Origin: Savagea sp. | GTDB taxonomy: Bacteria > Bacillota > Bacilli > Bacillales_A > Planococcaceae | Direction: 5' to 3' | Length of the DNA stretch: 64,000 nt | Assembly: GCA_030152585.1 (NCBI GenBank) | Contig: JASLJC010000100.1 | Coordinates: 1-64,000, forward strand | Part shown: positions 48,688 to 58,551 of the stretch, one piece after another | Position numbering within the stretch: the stretch's first letter is position 1 | Layout of the letters: each line of letters begins with the position of its first letter | Notes under the pieces: model-generated | Database searches by the model: none | Seen by the model: the letters and a program-made list of their open reading frames with translations, nothing else | Told to the model about the DNA's origin: nothing | Made by a program: the position numbers and the translations under genes

Positions 48688-48731
48688 AGCGCTCCTAGTT
48701 GTAGAAAATACAACCGTGGGGCGTTTTTTTG
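48688..48731 (+). terminator. pyrG attenuator
   Basis: Leader hairpin with 5' arm AGCGCTCCTAGTTGTA and 3' arm ending TGGGGCGT before seven T. The pyrimidine stretch CTCCT in the 5' arm could pair with a poly-G 5' end made when CTP is short, giving antitermination. Confidence 0.75.
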
Positions 48732-48784
48732 TTTAATAGGTGAATGACGCAACTTGTAGAGATGAATGGAGGAACTACGTAGTC

Positions 48785-50389
48785 ATGACAAAGTATATAT
48801 TTGTAACCGGTGGTGTCGTATCATCACTTGGAAAAGGAATTAACGCAGCTTCATTAGGTCGTTTATTAAAAAATCGCGGATTAAATGTAACGATTCAAAA
48901 ATTTGATCCGTACATTAATATTGATCCGGGTACGATGAGCCCGTATCAACACGGTGAAGTGTTCGTCACAAAAGACGGCGCAGAGACAGATTTAGATTTA
49001 GGCCATTATGAACGTTTCATCGATATTGAATTAAATAAATTTTCAAACGTCACGATGGGAAAAGTGTACTCACGCGTATTGAAAAAAGAACGTCAAGGTG
49101 CTTATAACGGTGCGACAGTCCAAGTTATTCCACACGTGACGAATGAGATTAAAGAATTAATTCAACGTGCGGGTCGTGAAATGAATGCGGACGTCGTCAT
49201 TACAGAAATTGGGGGAAGTGTCGGGGATATTGAATCATTACCTTATTTAGAAGCACTTCGTCAAATGAAAACAGACTTACCGGATCACGATGTAATGTAC
49301 ATTCATAATACGCTGATTCCATATTTAAGCGCAGCGGGTGAAATGAAAACGAAACCGACACAACATAGTGTAAAAGAACTTCGTAGCTTAGGTATTCAGC
49401 CGAATATGATCGTAACGCGAAGCGAATATCCTGTGCCACAAGATATGAAAGATAAAATTGCACTGTTCTGTAACATTCGTCCGACAGAAGTGATCGAAGC
49501 TCTCGATGCTGAAACGTTATACGAAGTACCATTGAATTTACACAAACAACAAATGGATAAACTCGTCGTCGACTTTTTAGGGTTAGATACACATGAACCA
49601 GATTTATCCGAAATCGAACAACTCGTCGATCTCGTGAAATCGCTCGATAAAGAAGTGACGATCGGACTCGTTGGAAAATATGTTGCTTTACCTGATGCCT
49701 ATATTTCAGCAGTCGAAGCGTTAAGTCACGCAGGCTATGAATTCGGTGCAGACATTAAAGTGAAATGGATCGATTCAAGCGATGTGACAAAAGACAATGT
49801 CGCTTCTTTATTAGAAGATGTAGACGGTGTCGTCGTACCGGGTGGTTTCGGTAGCCGTGCCATTGACGGTATGATTGATACGATTACGTATGCGCGTGAA
49901 AATGCGTTACCGATTTTCGGAATCGGACTCGGTTTACAATTACAAGCGGTTGAAATTGCGCGGAATGTCGCTCATTTAGAAGGGGCACATTCTGTTGAAT
50001 TTGATCCAGAAGCACCTCATAAAGTCGTTGAATTACACAGTGCATGTGAATTCAACCGTGCAAGTACACTCCGTCTCGGAGCGATTCCGTTTGCATTACA
50101 AAAAGGAACGAAAGCAGCGGAAGCATACGGTACGACTGAAGCGAGTGAACGTTACCGTCACCGTTTCGAAGTCGCGACAAATTATGCGCCGAGATTAGAA
50201 GAAGTCGGCTTTACAGTTGCGGCTCGTACGACAGACGAACACGGGGCAGATATTGCGATTATGGAATTAAAAGACCACCCATTTTTCATGGGAACACAAT
50301 TCCATCCTGAATTTACGTCACGTCCGACACGTCCACAACCACTCATTCGTGAGTTCGTACGTGCAGCGTTACAACATCAACAGCGTTAA
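48785..50389 (+). CDS. pyrG: CTP synthase with Cys-to-Gly change in the glutaminase site
   Basis: 534 residues, full length. The N-terminal amidoligase domain (1-265) is normal, with P-loop [12 protein letters not shown] and the CTP/UTP site [13 protein letters not shown]. The C-terminal class I amidotransferase domain (about 290-534) keeps the HPEF motif and YRHRFE, but the nucleophile elbow reads FGIGLGLQ instead of GICLGMQ. Codon 381 is GGA (49925-49927), so the glutaminase should be dead and CTP formation would depend on free ammonia. No frame lesion is present. ATG 48785 fits TGGAGGAA. Confidence 0.93.
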   Translation: MTKYIFVTGGVVSSLGKGINAASLGRLLKNRGLNVTIQKFDPYINIDPGTMSPYQHGEVFVTKDGAETDLDLGHYERFIDIELNKFSNVTMGKVYSRVLKKERQGAYNGATVQVIPHVTNEIKELIQRAGREMNADVVITEIGGSVGDIESLPYLEALRQMKTDLPDHDVMYIHNTLIPYLSAAGEMKTKPTQHSVKELRSLGIQPNMIVTRSEYPVPQDMKDKIALFCNIRPTEVIEALDAETLYEVPLNLHKQQMDKLVVDFLGLDTHEPDLSEIEQLVDLVKSLDKEVTIGLVGKYVALPDAYISAVEALSHAGYEFGADIKVKWIDSSDVTKDNVASLLEDVDGVVVPGGFGSRAIDGMIDTITYARENALPIFGIGLGLQLQAVEIARNVAHLEGAHSVEFDPEAPHKVVELHSACEFNRASTLRLGAIPFALQKGTKAAEAYGTTEASERYRHRFEVATNYAPRLEEVGFTVAARTTDEHGADIAIMELKDHPFFMGTQFHPEFTSRPTRPQPLIREFVRAALQHQQR

Positions 50390-50401
50390 AAGACAATATA
50401 A

Positions 50402-50445
50402 AAACAGTCTACTTCCGTTTATGACGAGAAGTGGACTGTTTTTTA
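50402..50445 (+). terminator. pyrG terminator
   Basis: AACAGTCTACTTC / GAAGTGGACTGTT (two G-U pairs) then TTTTT. Confidence 0.85.
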
Positions 50446-50540
50446 GTTCTATAATAGATCTTTATTTTCTTGATTCAAATTTGACCAAGTTTTAAATGTA
50501 ATTCATCGCCCTTGTAGGCAGTAAAAATATATAGGAAAAC

Positions 50541-50567
50541 TTATCCACAACTTCAAAGTGTGGATAA
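50541..50567. promoter_or_regulatory. pair of perfect inverted DnaA boxes
   Basis: TTATCCACA (50541-50549) and TGTGGATAA (50559-50567) are both perfect matches to the DnaA-box consensus, in inverted orientation 9 bp apart; the symmetry extends to 12 bp per arm. They directly follow the ybaK stop on the minus strand, where the same stem followed by TTTTCC could also act as a weak terminator. Confidence 0.6.
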
Positions 50568-50568
50568 G

Positions 50569-51039
50569 TTAAGTAATCGGTCGAATCGTTGCGTTAGTCA
50601 ATGTGCATAACGTTTGAACGGGAAGTTCGACTTGCATTCCGACTTTGCCTGCGCTGACGATGATCGATTCAAACTGTGTCGCTCGTTCATCGATCCACGT
50701 CGGCAGTTGTTTTTTCATCCCGATAGGCGAACAGCCCCCGCGCTCATACCCGGTTACTTTCGTTAATTGTTGTAGCGGTAACATGTCGACTTTTTTAGCA
50801 CCGATTTGTTTGGCAATTTTTTTCATGTCGACGTGTGCTTCGACCGGTACAAGAGCGACGATATGTTGTGAACCGTCTGTTAGTACGAGCGTTTTAAAAA
50901 TTTGTTCCGGCGGACGACCTGTTTTTTCGGCGACAGAGATTCCATCAATTTTCCCGTCGGAAACGTCATATGTTTCGACCGTATACGGAACTTTTGCGCG
51001 ATCGAGTTGACGTAAAGCATTCGTTTTTTTAACTTTCAT
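50569..51039 (-). CDS. ybaK: Cys-tRNA(Pro)/Ala-tRNA(Pro) deacylase, YbaK/EbsC family
   Basis: 156 residues. Hydrolyses mischarged prolyl tRNA in trans. Key Lys in EQIFKTLVL and the GGCSPIG loop are present. ATG 51039 follows GAAGGGATTACG. Complete. Confidence 0.9.
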   Translation of the reverse strand: MKVKKTNALRQLDRAKVPYTVETYDVSDGKIDGISVAEKTGRPPEQIFKTLVLTDGSQHIVALVPVEAHVDMKKIAKQIGAKKVDMLPLQQLTKVTGYERGGCSPIGMKKQLPTWIDERATQFESIIVSAGKVGMQVELPVQTLCTLTNATIRPIT

Positions 51040-51122
51040 CGTAATCCCTTCTTTCGATTTAATTATACACGAAAACGTTCATTGTACGTTTGATACTGTT
51101 AATGATGAAAGCATAAGAACTA

Positions 51123-51150
51123 TAAAAAACCTTCCTGTTAACAGGAAGGT
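51123..51150 (-). terminator. terminator of the 190-residue unknown gene
   Basis: On the minus strand ACCTTCCTG-TTAA-CAGGAAGGT, then TTTTTTATAG. Confidence 0.85.
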
Positions 51151-51172
51151 CGAAAAAGCAAAAGGAATTTGT

Positions 51173-51745
51173 TTACGCTGATGCGTAAATAGTGGGGGTT
51201 AAAAAATGTTCAATTTGTTCATATCGTTTCGGCAGTGTTGAATATTGTTCGACTGCGTACTGTTGTATTTTATTTTCGATGACAGCTAAGTTCGGTCGGC
51301 TAAACGGTGTCGCGACGCCTGAATAGCGTAACGAAGCGAGTCGTTTCGCACGATTGTGTAAGGCGATGACCGATTCGGCTTGACGAATTTCAGCCGATGC
51401 TTTCGCTGCGAGCGAAGTGTCGGTTGCAGATTGTGGCACTTCTTCAAATGCCTCACTTCGAACACGTTTCCAATGATCAATCGTATCTTCTAACGAATGG
51501 CCAAGCGGCAATGCGACAGGTTTCATTTGACCCGCATGTAATGATTTTTCATGTGCTTCGATCGTTTCGACTTCTTCTTCAGGTGTCAAATGACCGAGTA
51601 ATAAAGCTTCGAGTCGTTTGACGAGTGATTCTTTTGAATCGACATTTTCTTGTTGGGCTAAGTATGCACTTTTGGCGTTTTGTCGACGTATCGTGTCGAG
51701 ATGTTCTGACTGTGTGCGAGACATAGCAGTTAATAAAGCGCTCAT
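51173..51745 (-). CDS. hypothetical helical protein downstream of topB
   Basis: 190 residues, not recognised. Predominantly charged helix with coiled-coil propensity (residues about 10-60 and 115-170), no TM, no signal peptide, no cysteine motif. ATG 51745 is preceded by GAGGAGGTGGGGGAA, a very strong ribosome site. It begins 38 bases after topB on the same strand and ends at a terminator, so it is the distal gene of a topB operon. A link to topoisomerase III function is context only. Confidence 0.65.
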   Translation of the reverse strand: MSALLTAMSRTQSEHLDTIRRQNAKSAYLAQQENVDSKESLVKRLEALLLGHLTPEEEVETIEAHEKSLHAGQMKPVALPLGHSLEDTIDHWKRVRSEAFEEVPQSATDTSLAAKASAEIRQAESVIALHNRAKRLASLRYSGVATPFSRPNLAVIENKIQQYAVEQYSTLPKRYEQIEHFLTPTIYASA

Positions 51746-51782
51746 TTCCCCCACCTCCTCTCTTTTTCATCGTAGGCGACCG

Positions 51783-53948
51783 TTATTCAGAATCCCCAAA
51801 CAGTTTTTTAAGTGCTTCTGCCATTGCAGGGTTTTCGATTTCTTCTTTCTTTTGCTTTTTCATATATTGATTGACGGTTCGTCGATCCGCGCGATTCCCT
51901 TGTTGTTTCGATTTTCGTTTTTTAAATGCCGATAATTTTTCACGATGGCCGCACGAACAAATAAATGTTTTCCCTTCACCTTCTCCGTACAAGTCCATCT
52001 TTTTATGACACTGTGGGCAACGTGCATTCGAACGCTGTTTGACATTTTTTTTGTAACCGCAGTTCCGATCTTGGCAAACGAGTCGTTCTCCGCGTTTTGT
52101 TTTAACACGGAGTAAAAATTCACCACATTCCGGACAAGGTGAGCCTGTTACGTTGTCGTGTTTAAATCGAATACCGGTATTTTTAATCTCGTTTACACTA
52201 TTTTCAGTAAATTTAACCATTTCTTTAATAAAATCTTGCTTTTTTAATTGGCCACGTTCGATTTGAACGAGTTGGTCTTCCCATTCGGCCGTTAAAGCGG
52301 GTGATTTTAAATCTTCTGGTACGAGTTCGAGTAACTGTTTTCCTTTAGAAGTAGTGTGAATCGCATTCCCTCTTTTTTCAATGACAAACGTTTGATAGAG
52401 ACGTTCGATAATTTCAGCGCGTGTGGCGACTGTACCGATACCGCCTGCTTCTTTTAACGTTTTTTTCATTTCGGGTGATGCTTCGGTCATAAAACGGACA
52501 GGGTTTTCCATCGCGCCGAGCAATGTTCCTTCGTTGAAGTACGGCGGTGGAGTCGTCAATCCTTCTGTTTTTTGAATCGACCGAATCGGTAATGTTTCTC
52601 CTTCGACGTATGACGTTCGTTTCGTCGTACCGAGTTCTTGGAAGAGCGACTTCCAACCGAGCGATGTCGGAATTTGTTCTTTCGTGCGGAACGATTCACC
52701 GGCAATATCGAGTGTAGCCACTTGCTCGTCGTACGTATAGTCGCCTAAAAACTGTGCGAGAAAACGTTCTGTAATTAAATCGTATAAATCGCGTTCTTTG
52801 TTTGATAAATCACCGAGGAAAGGTGCTTCTTCTGTCGGAATGATCGCATGGTGGTCTGTGACTTTGTTGTCGTTAATGACACCACGCTTGATTGTCACTT
52901 CTTTTTGACGGAGTAACCGTGCGACTTCGCGACGATACGTACCGCCATCTAATGCTTCGAGTCGTTCACGTAATGTTTGTTTCATGTCGCTCGTTAAATG
53001 TTGTGAATCCGTACGTGGGTACGTCACCGCTTTATGACGTTCGTACAAATGTTGTAACGTATTGAGCGTCTCTTTTGCTCCCCAATTCCATCGTGTAAAG
53101 GCTTCACGTTGTAAAGAAGTAAGATCGAATAAAGGAGGAGCAGGTGTCGTTTTCTTTTTCGTTTGGACTGTGCGAATGTGTCCTTCCTCTTCATTTTTCA
53201 CTGTTTTGACACAATTGTCAATTAATTTTTCATGAAATGTGTTTTTATTCCCATTTTGATCTTCCCATACGAACGTTGCACGACTCGTCGTTGCAGTTAA
53301 GCCATAGTATGGTTTCGGTCGGAAATTTTTCACTTGCTGCTCGCGCATTGCAACCATTGCAAGGGTCGGTGTTTGAACGCGACCGGCTGAAAGTTGAGCG
53401 TCATGTTTGACCGTTAATGCGCGTGTTGCGTTTAAGCCGACGATCCAGTCAGCTTCTGCTCGCGCTTCCGCTGCGGCGTATAAGTTATCGTAACGGTGAC
53501 CGTCTTGTAGTGATTTGAAACCGTCCCGAATCGCTTTATCCGTTACAGAAGATATCCACAATCGTTTGATCGGTTTTTTCGATTTTGCTTTTTCTAATGT
53601 CCAACGAGCGACGAGTTCACCTTCGCGACCTGCGTCTGTCGCAATAATGACCGTTTCGATATCGTCACGACGAAGTAATCGTTGAACGGTTTGAAATTGC
53701 TTACGCGTTTGAGGAATCGGTACGAGTTTGAACGGTTGAGGAACCATTGGCAAATGTTCCATTTTCCATTCTTTATATTTCGGGTCGTATTGTTCGGGCA
53801 TCGCGTGTGTTACTAAATGACCGAGTGCCCACGTGACGACGTATTGTTTCCCTTCCATAAATCCATTTTTTTCTCCTTGGCAACCGAGGACGCGCGCAAT
53901 ATCGCGAGCGACAGACGGTTTTTCTGCGAGTACGAGTGATTTTTTCAA
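51783..53948 (-). CDS. topB: DNA topoisomerase III
   Basis: 721 residues, type IA. Toprim domain at the start (LVLAEKPSVARDIA and TDAGREGELVARW), catalytic Tyr in VTYPRTDSQHLT, then C-terminal zinc ribbons (CPECGEF...CQDRNCGYK and CPQCHKK...CSCGHREK). Decatenates DNA and resolves recombination intermediates. Ends in an acidic/basic tail. Confidence 0.95.
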   Translation of the reverse strand: MKKSLVLAEKPSVARDIARVLGCQGEKNGFMEGKQYVVTWALGHLVTHAMPEQYDPKYKEWKMEHLPMVPQPFKLVPIPQTRKQFQTVQRLLRRDDIETVIIATDAGREGELVARWTLEKAKSKKPIKRLWISSVTDKAIRDGFKSLQDGHRYDNLYAAAEARAEADWIVGLNATRALTVKHDAQLSAGRVQTPTLAMVAMREQQVKNFRPKPYYGLTATTSRATFVWEDQNGNKNTFHEKLIDNCVKTVKNEEEGHIRTVQTKKKTTPAPPLFDLTSLQREAFTRWNWGAKETLNTLQHLYERHKAVTYPRTDSQHLTSDMKQTLRERLEALDGGTYRREVARLLRQKEVTIKRGVINDNKVTDHHAIIPTEEAPFLGDLSNKERDLYDLITERFLAQFLGDYTYDEQVATLDIAGESFRTKEQIPTSLGWKSLFQELGTTKRTSYVEGETLPIRSIQKTEGLTTPPPYFNEGTLLGAMENPVRFMTEASPEMKKTLKEAGGIGTVATRAEIIERLYQTFVIEKRGNAIHTTSKGKQLLELVPEDLKSPALTAEWEDQLVQIERGQLKKQDFIKEMVKFTENSVNEIKNTGIRFKHDNVTGSPCPECGEFLLRVKTKRGERLVCQDRNCGYKKNVKQRSNARCPQCHKKMDLYGEGEGKTFICSCGHREKLSAFKKRKSKQQGNRADRRTVNQYMKKQKKEEIENPAMAEALKKLFGDSE

Positions 53949-53981
53949 ATGATAACGTCCTTTCGAATGATTGTATAGTAT

Positions 53982-54045
53982 GAAAAAAGCTATTTTCGTC
54001 TAGCTGCACGTCATAAAATGTGTCAACGTATTCGAAAATAGCTTC
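53982..54045 (-). terminator. argS terminator
   Basis: GAAGCTATTTTCGA / TCGAAAATAGCTT type stem around a long loop, ending in TTTTTTCAT on the minus strand. Confidence 0.75.
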
Positions 54046-54058
54046 AACTGATGATGTA

Positions 54059-55726
54059 TTACATTTTTTCAGGTGCGGATACGCCGACGAGGGCAAGCGC
54101 ATTATGAATCGTCTGTTTCGTTCCTTCTACGAGTGCAAGACGCGCAGCTGATTGTTCAGGTGCTGTCGGCACGACGACTTTATGTGCATTGTAAAAGCTA
54201 TGGAATGCAGCGGCAAGCTCTTGAATGTACGTCGTCACACGGTGTGGTGAACGAAGGCGTGCTGCATCTGCAACGAGTTGCGGGAAGTCGCCTACTTTCA
54301 TTAACAATTGTTGTTCTTTTTCTTCTGTTAATAAATGAACGTGTTCGATCGAAGAAGTGAGTCCTGCTTCTTCTGCTTGACGTAAAATCGACGCAATTCG
54401 AGCGTGTGCATATTGTGCGTAATAAACAGGGTTTTCGTTCGACTCTGAAACGGCTAAGTCTAAGTCGAAGTCCATTTGTGCATCTCCTGAACGCATCGCG
54501 AAGAAATAACGTGCTGCGTCTAAACCGACGAGTTCGACGAGTTCACGTAACGTTACAGCTTTTCCTGTTCGTTTACTCATTTTAAACTGTTCGCCATCTT
54601 TATATAACTGAACCATTTGAGCAACGTCAACTTCGAGTGTCCCTTTGTCGTATCCGAGCGCTTCAATCGCTGCTTTCATACGTGGAATGTAGCCGTGGTG
54701 GTCTGCTCCCCAAATGTTGACGAGTTTGTCAAAGCCACGATTTAATTTATCTTCATGATAAGCGATATCTGGTGCAAGGTACGTATACGAGCCGTCGTTT
54801 TTAATTAATACACGGTCTTTGTCGTCCCCAAATGTTGTCGAACGGAACCACGTCGCGCCATCTTCTTCAAAAACGTGTCCGTTTGCGCGTAATTTACCAA
54901 TGGCACTTTCTACTTTGTCATCTTCGTACAATGATGTTTCCGAGAACCAGTTGTCGAACGATACGCGGAAATCGGCAAGGTCACGTTTAATTTTATCGAG
55001 CTCGTATTCGAGTCCTTTTTGGCGGAAATGAGCGAGACGTTCTGTTTCTTCAGCACGTAACCATTGATCGCCTTCTTCGTCGATAATCGTTTGGGCAAAT
55101 GCGATAATATCTTGACCACGGTAACCGTCTTCTGGCATTTCTTTTTCGATACCGAGCGCTTCGTGATAACGTACGTCGATTGAAAGAGCGAGATTGTCGA
55201 TTTGATTACCTGCATCGTTAATATAATACTCGCGAGATACGTCAAATCCTGCAAAGTCTAAAATATTACATAAAGAATCACCGAGTGATGCTCCACGTGC
55301 ATGACCTAAATGAAGGTCACCGGTCGGGTTTGCAGAAACGAACTCGACTTGGATTTTCGTACCATTTCCCGCGTTTGAACGTCCATAATTTTCTTTTTGT
55401 TCGTGGATCGTTTTTAAGACGTCTGCGAGGAAATCTTTTTTCAGCCGAATGTTAATAAAGCCAGGACCTGCAATTTCGAGACGGTCAATTGATGTCCCTT
55501 CTGTATCGAGGTGCGCTAAAATATCTTCTGCGATCATACGTGGTGCTTTACGTGCAACTTTCGTTAATTGCATCGCCATATTCGTCGCATAATCTCCGTT
55601 TTCTTTTTGTTTCGGTGTTTCTAAATGAATCGCTTCAGGTGTAATCTCTTCTTGTAAACCGGCTGCTTGAATCGCTTTAGCGAAAGCCGTTTTAATTTCG
55701 TTTTGTACTTGTTCTACTGCGTTCAT
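54059..55726 (-). CDS. argS: arginyl-tRNA synthetase
   Basis: 555 residues, class I. Add-1 domain at the N terminus, HIGH motif as HLGHARG (about residue 132), KMSK-like [11 protein letters not shown] (about 366), and the C-terminal DALR anticodon domain. ATG 55726 overlaps the ywiB stop by 4 bases (ATGA). Confidence 0.96.
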   Translation of the reverse strand: MNAVEQVQNEIKTAFAKAIQAAGLQEEITPEAIHLETPKQKENGDYATNMAMQLTKVARKAPRMIAEDILAHLDTEGTSIDRLEIAGPGFINIRLKKDFLADVLKTIHEQKENYGRSNAGNGTKIQVEFVSANPTGDLHLGHARGASLGDSLCNILDFAGFDVSREYYINDAGNQIDNLALSIDVRYHEALGIEKEMPEDGYRGQDIIAFAQTIIDEEGDQWLRAEETERLAHFRQKGLEYELDKIKRDLADFRVSFDNWFSETSLYEDDKVESAIGKLRANGHVFEEDGATWFRSTTFGDDKDRVLIKNDGSYTYLAPDIAYHEDKLNRGFDKLVNIWGADHHGYIPRMKAAIEALGYDKGTLEVDVAQMVQLYKDGEQFKMSKRTGKAVTLRELVELVGLDAARYFFAMRSGDAQMDFDLDLAVSESNENPVYYAQYAHARIASILRQAEEAGLTSSIEHVHLLTEEKEQQLLMKVGDFPQLVADAARLRSPHRVTTYIQELAAAFHSFYNAHKVVVPTAPEQSAARLALVEGTKQTIHNALALVGVSAPEKM

Positions 55727-56148
55727 AATGTTCCCTCCGTATAAGTAATCGTTAATGCATACGTGCCGAGTAGTTGTTCGCCGAGCGATAAAGTGTAATC
55801 GGCGTGTAATCGTCCTTTTGTATCATTACGTTCAATTTGTAAGTCGTCTGTTACGACGCGCAACTTCCAATGTAGTGGATCATTTCGGTATGTGCCGATT
55901 TGCACTTGTCCGTGACGAAGAGGTAGGCGCATTTCGATATCGCCGCCGCGTAAAATTAAAATGTCATCATCTGTAATTTTGACATTTGTACGAATCGTCA
56001 TGTCGTCTTTCGTCTCTTCGTATTGGATGTAGTCGGTCTGTCCTTTTTGAATCCATGTCGCGTTCAAACGTTGTTGCTCAATCGTCGGTGGAGCATCCGG
56101 ATGTTGAATGAGTGAACGGATTCGGACATTTGCTTCTTTTTTCTTCAC
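55723..56148 (-). CDS. ywiB: YwiB-family protein (DUF1934)
   Basis: 141 residues, small beta-barrel-like protein of unknown role that is conserved before argS in Bacillus. Features: [11 protein letters not shown], a run of short strands, and the C-terminal [19 protein letters not shown]. First gene of ywiB-argS. Confidence 0.88.
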   Translation of the reverse strand: MKKKEANVRIRSLIQHPDAPPTIEQQRLNATWIQKGQTDYIQYEETKDDMTIRTNVKITDDDILILRGGDIEMRLPLRHGQVQIGTYRNDPLHWKLRVVTDDLQIERNDTKGRLHADYTLSLGEQLLGTYALTITYTEGTL

Positions 56149-56312
56149 GTCTACCTTCTCCTTTACTTGTATAGTATACGCAGAAAAGGTTCAATCGGCT
56201 AGTTGTCCGAGTGAAAAAGTATCGTTTCTTTTGACAAAAAAGTACGTTCGAATTTATGTTACGCTTTTCGTTTACGTCGTTCGTTTGAGTGGATCAGGTT
56301 GCTTAAAGAATG

Positions 56313-56349
56313 AAAAAAGGTACGGCTGCAAGCAGCACGGTACCTTTTT
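56313..56349. terminator. ywhD terminator
   Basis: AAAAGGTACGGCTGC / GCAGCACGGTACCTTTT with AAG loop, flanked by A and T runs. Confidence 0.85.
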
Positions 56350-56351
56350 CG

Positions 56352-56849
56352 TTACGCTTCGAGTGCGCGTTGGAGCTCAGGGCTATTGTTCCAAATGTCT
56401 TCGTTATGTTCTTTTAAAAATTGAGCGAATACACGTTTTGAAAGATCGTCCATTTCATCGACGATAATGCGACCTTTCATCGAGCGGTCCATATTGTTTA
56501 CATGATCGGCTAAAATTTTGTACCCGCGACGTTTTTCGCGATGGACGACCATATAACAGGCCGTCGCTCCTGCATAGACGGGACCTTGTTTCGTCATTTC
56601 GATTGTAACCCAAACGAGCCAGTACGGTTTACCACCTTCTGAATCTTTCGGATCGGTCGTAAATTTAATACCACGTTCTGTCGGTCCGCGCGCATGCATA
56701 GCGCCGACTTCGATATACGCTTCTTCTTCTTCAATATCGATAAAAACAGGAGATACGTTTTCAAGTGAAATCGTACCGACACCAAAACCGCCGTGTCCAT
56801 CTGTTGAATCGTCTTTAATAATGTTAAATGTCATTTTTTTCTTCGACAT
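56352..56849 (-). CDS. ywhD: YwhD-family protein
   Basis: 165 residues. Close to B. subtilis YwhD across its length (FNIIKDDSTDGHGGFGVG, IEVGAMHARG). Function unknown. ATG 56849 follows AGGAGGCAAAATG. Divergent from the tautomerase gene, as ywhD and ywhB are neighbours in Bacillus. Confidence 0.9.
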   Translation of the reverse strand: MSKKKMTFNIIKDDSTDGHGGFGVGTISLENVSPVFIDIEEEEAYIEVGAMHARGPTERGIKFTTDPKDSEGGKPYWLVWVTIEMTKQGPVYAGATACYMVVHREKRRGYKILADHVNNMDRSMKGRIIVDEMDDLSKRVFAQFLKEHNEDIWNNSPELQRALEA

Positions 56850-56915
56850 ATCATTTTGCCTCCTCTTTTGATAGTATCTATACTATAACGAAAAATAGAG
56901 GAAAGAGGGGATATT

Positions 56916-57104
56916 ATGCCATATGTTACGGTAAAAATGTTGCCAGGACGTACTGACGAGCAAAAAAAGGCACTTTGTGAAAAAGTGACAGAAGCCGTCG
57001 TTGAAACGACAGGCGCATCGAAAGAAGCGGTGACAGTATTCGTCGAAGAAATGAATCCTGCCCACTACGCAGTCGGCGGCGTTCGTCATAGCGACAAATC
57101 ATAA
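56916..57104 (+). CDS. ywhB: 4-oxalocrotonate tautomerase family protein
   Basis: 62 residues. Pro2, which becomes the catalytic N-terminal proline after Met removal, starts MPYVTVKMLPGRT; Arg at position 12 is conserved. Small keto-enol tautomerase, physiological substrate unknown in Bacillales. Preceded by AAAGAGGGG. Confidence 0.92.
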   Translation: MPYVTVKMLPGRTDEQKKALCEKVTEAVVETTGASKEAVTVFVEEMNPAHYAVGGVRHSDKS

Positions 57105-57161
57105 GCTTGTAGTGGCTTTCGTCAAACGTAGATAAATCGACACATAAAACAAAGAACGTAA

Positions 57162-57207
57162 AACAGAGACACTTCCCCATTTTTACTAAGGAAGTGTCTT
57201 TGTTCGT
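57162..57207. terminator. terminator between tautomerase and HD-domain genes
   Basis: AGACACTTCC / GGAAGTGTCT with T-rich loop and flanks. Confidence 0.78.
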
Positions 57208-57249
57208 TGTGATCCGTAGTTTTTATACTACTATATGTGACCGTTTTGA

Positions 57250-58542
57250 CTAAGGTTGTAAATGTTGTAAAATCGTCCGACATTTCGGGCAGTGCTTACT
57301 TTCACGCAACAACCAATCTTCAGGATAATACATTTTATAATCGACCCGTCGCTTACCTGATATAGCATCGACAATTTCAGAAGCGCGTGACAGTTCGCGC
57401 AATGACCCGTCTTGCATTTGCAAGTAGATCGGAACCCGTTCGCTCGGCTCTCCCGGACGGTAAAAGTCGTACGGTAAATCGCTCGAAGCGTCGGTGACTA
57501 AATAGTAGTCTGGGTGTAATCCGACGTCTGAAAAGAGTCGTTTTAATGTTTGGAATCGTTCATCGTCTGTTGCCGGATCAAACGAAGCGAATTGGAAGAG
57601 ACGTCGGTTTAAGAAGCGTTCGCATAAGTCTGATAAAATCGGATCCTCTTCTTCTTGCCACCAGCCGAAATATGTCAAAAGTACACTTTCGTCTAAGGCG
57701 ATATATTGCGCAAGTGATGGGTTCCCTTCAAAAAATGTAATAAAAGGAGTCGGCTCATATTGAAACGTATAATGAGCGCGATACAATTCACGTGCGCGGT
57801 GCAAAATTTTCGTTAAAATGACTTCCGCACTCCGTGATACAGGGTGGAAGTAGACTTGCCAATACATTTGGTACCGACTCATAATGTAATCTTCCACAGC
57901 GTGCATTCCGGATGATTTAATGACGACTCCATTTTCTGTCGGGCGCATGACGCGCAAAATACGCTCCATATCGAAATGTCCGTAACTAACACCAGTGTAG
58001 TAAGCGTCTCGCTGCAAATAATCCATTCGATCGGCGTCGATTTGACTTGAAATGAGACTTGTTACGAGCGGATTGTCGTACGTTTTTTGAATGACGCTTG
58101 CGACGTGTTGTGGAAAATCTGCATGTACTTGGCGTAAAACGTGATGAATTTCCGTCGGTCCGGTAATGATTTGTTGTGTAAACGACTCGTGATCAAGTTG
58201 AAAGACGTTTTCGAATGCGTGAGAAAAAGGTCCGTGTCCGACATCGTGCAACAATGCTGCAGCGAGTGCGACGAGACGTTCTTCATGCGACCATTTTTCT
58301 TCAAACATTTCGTCAATTAACCGTCGTACAATTTCGTAGACGCCGAGCGAATGTTGAAAACGACTATGTTCCGCACCGTGAAAAACGAGATACGTCGTGC
58401 CGAGCTGACGGATACGACGGAGACGTTGGAACTCTTTCGTTCCGATTAAATCCCAAATGAGTTGATCTTGCACGTGAATATAGGCATGGACAGGGTCTTT
58501 GAACACTTTTTCTTCTCGTAATCGTTTCGTGGCGTATGTCAT
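57250..58542 (-). CDS. ywfO: HD-domain phosphohydrolase, YwfO family
   Basis: 430 residues. HD metal site is HSRFQHSLGVYE and LLHDVGHGPFSHAFE, then QIDADRMDYLQRDAYYTG typical of dGTPase-like hydrolases. Probably a dNTP or alarmone-type hydrolase. A C-terminal CPKC pair hints at an added zinc site. It is 10 bases downstream of lipL on the same strand. Confidence 0.92.
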   Translation of the reverse strand: MTYATKRLREEKVFKDPVHAYIHVQDQLIWDLIGTKEFQRLRRIRQLGTTYLVFHGAEHSRFQHSLGVYEIVRRLIDEMFEEKWSHEERLVALAAALLHDVGHGPFSHAFENVFQLDHESFTQQIITGPTEIHHVLRQVHADFPQHVASVIQKTYDNPLVTSLISSQIDADRMDYLQRDAYYTGVSYGHFDMERILRVMRPTENGVVIKSSGMHAVEDYIMSRYQMYWQVYFHPVSRSAEVILTKILHRARELYRAHYTFQYEPTPFITFFEGNPSLAQYIALDESVLLTYFGWWQEEEDPILSDLCERFLNRRLFQFASFDPATDDERFQTLKRLFSDVGLHPDYYLVTDASSDLPYDFYRPGEPSERVPIYLQMQDGSLRELSRASEIVDAISGKRRVDYKMYYPEDWLLRESKHCPKCRTILQHLQP

Positions 58543-58551
58543 AAAATCCTC

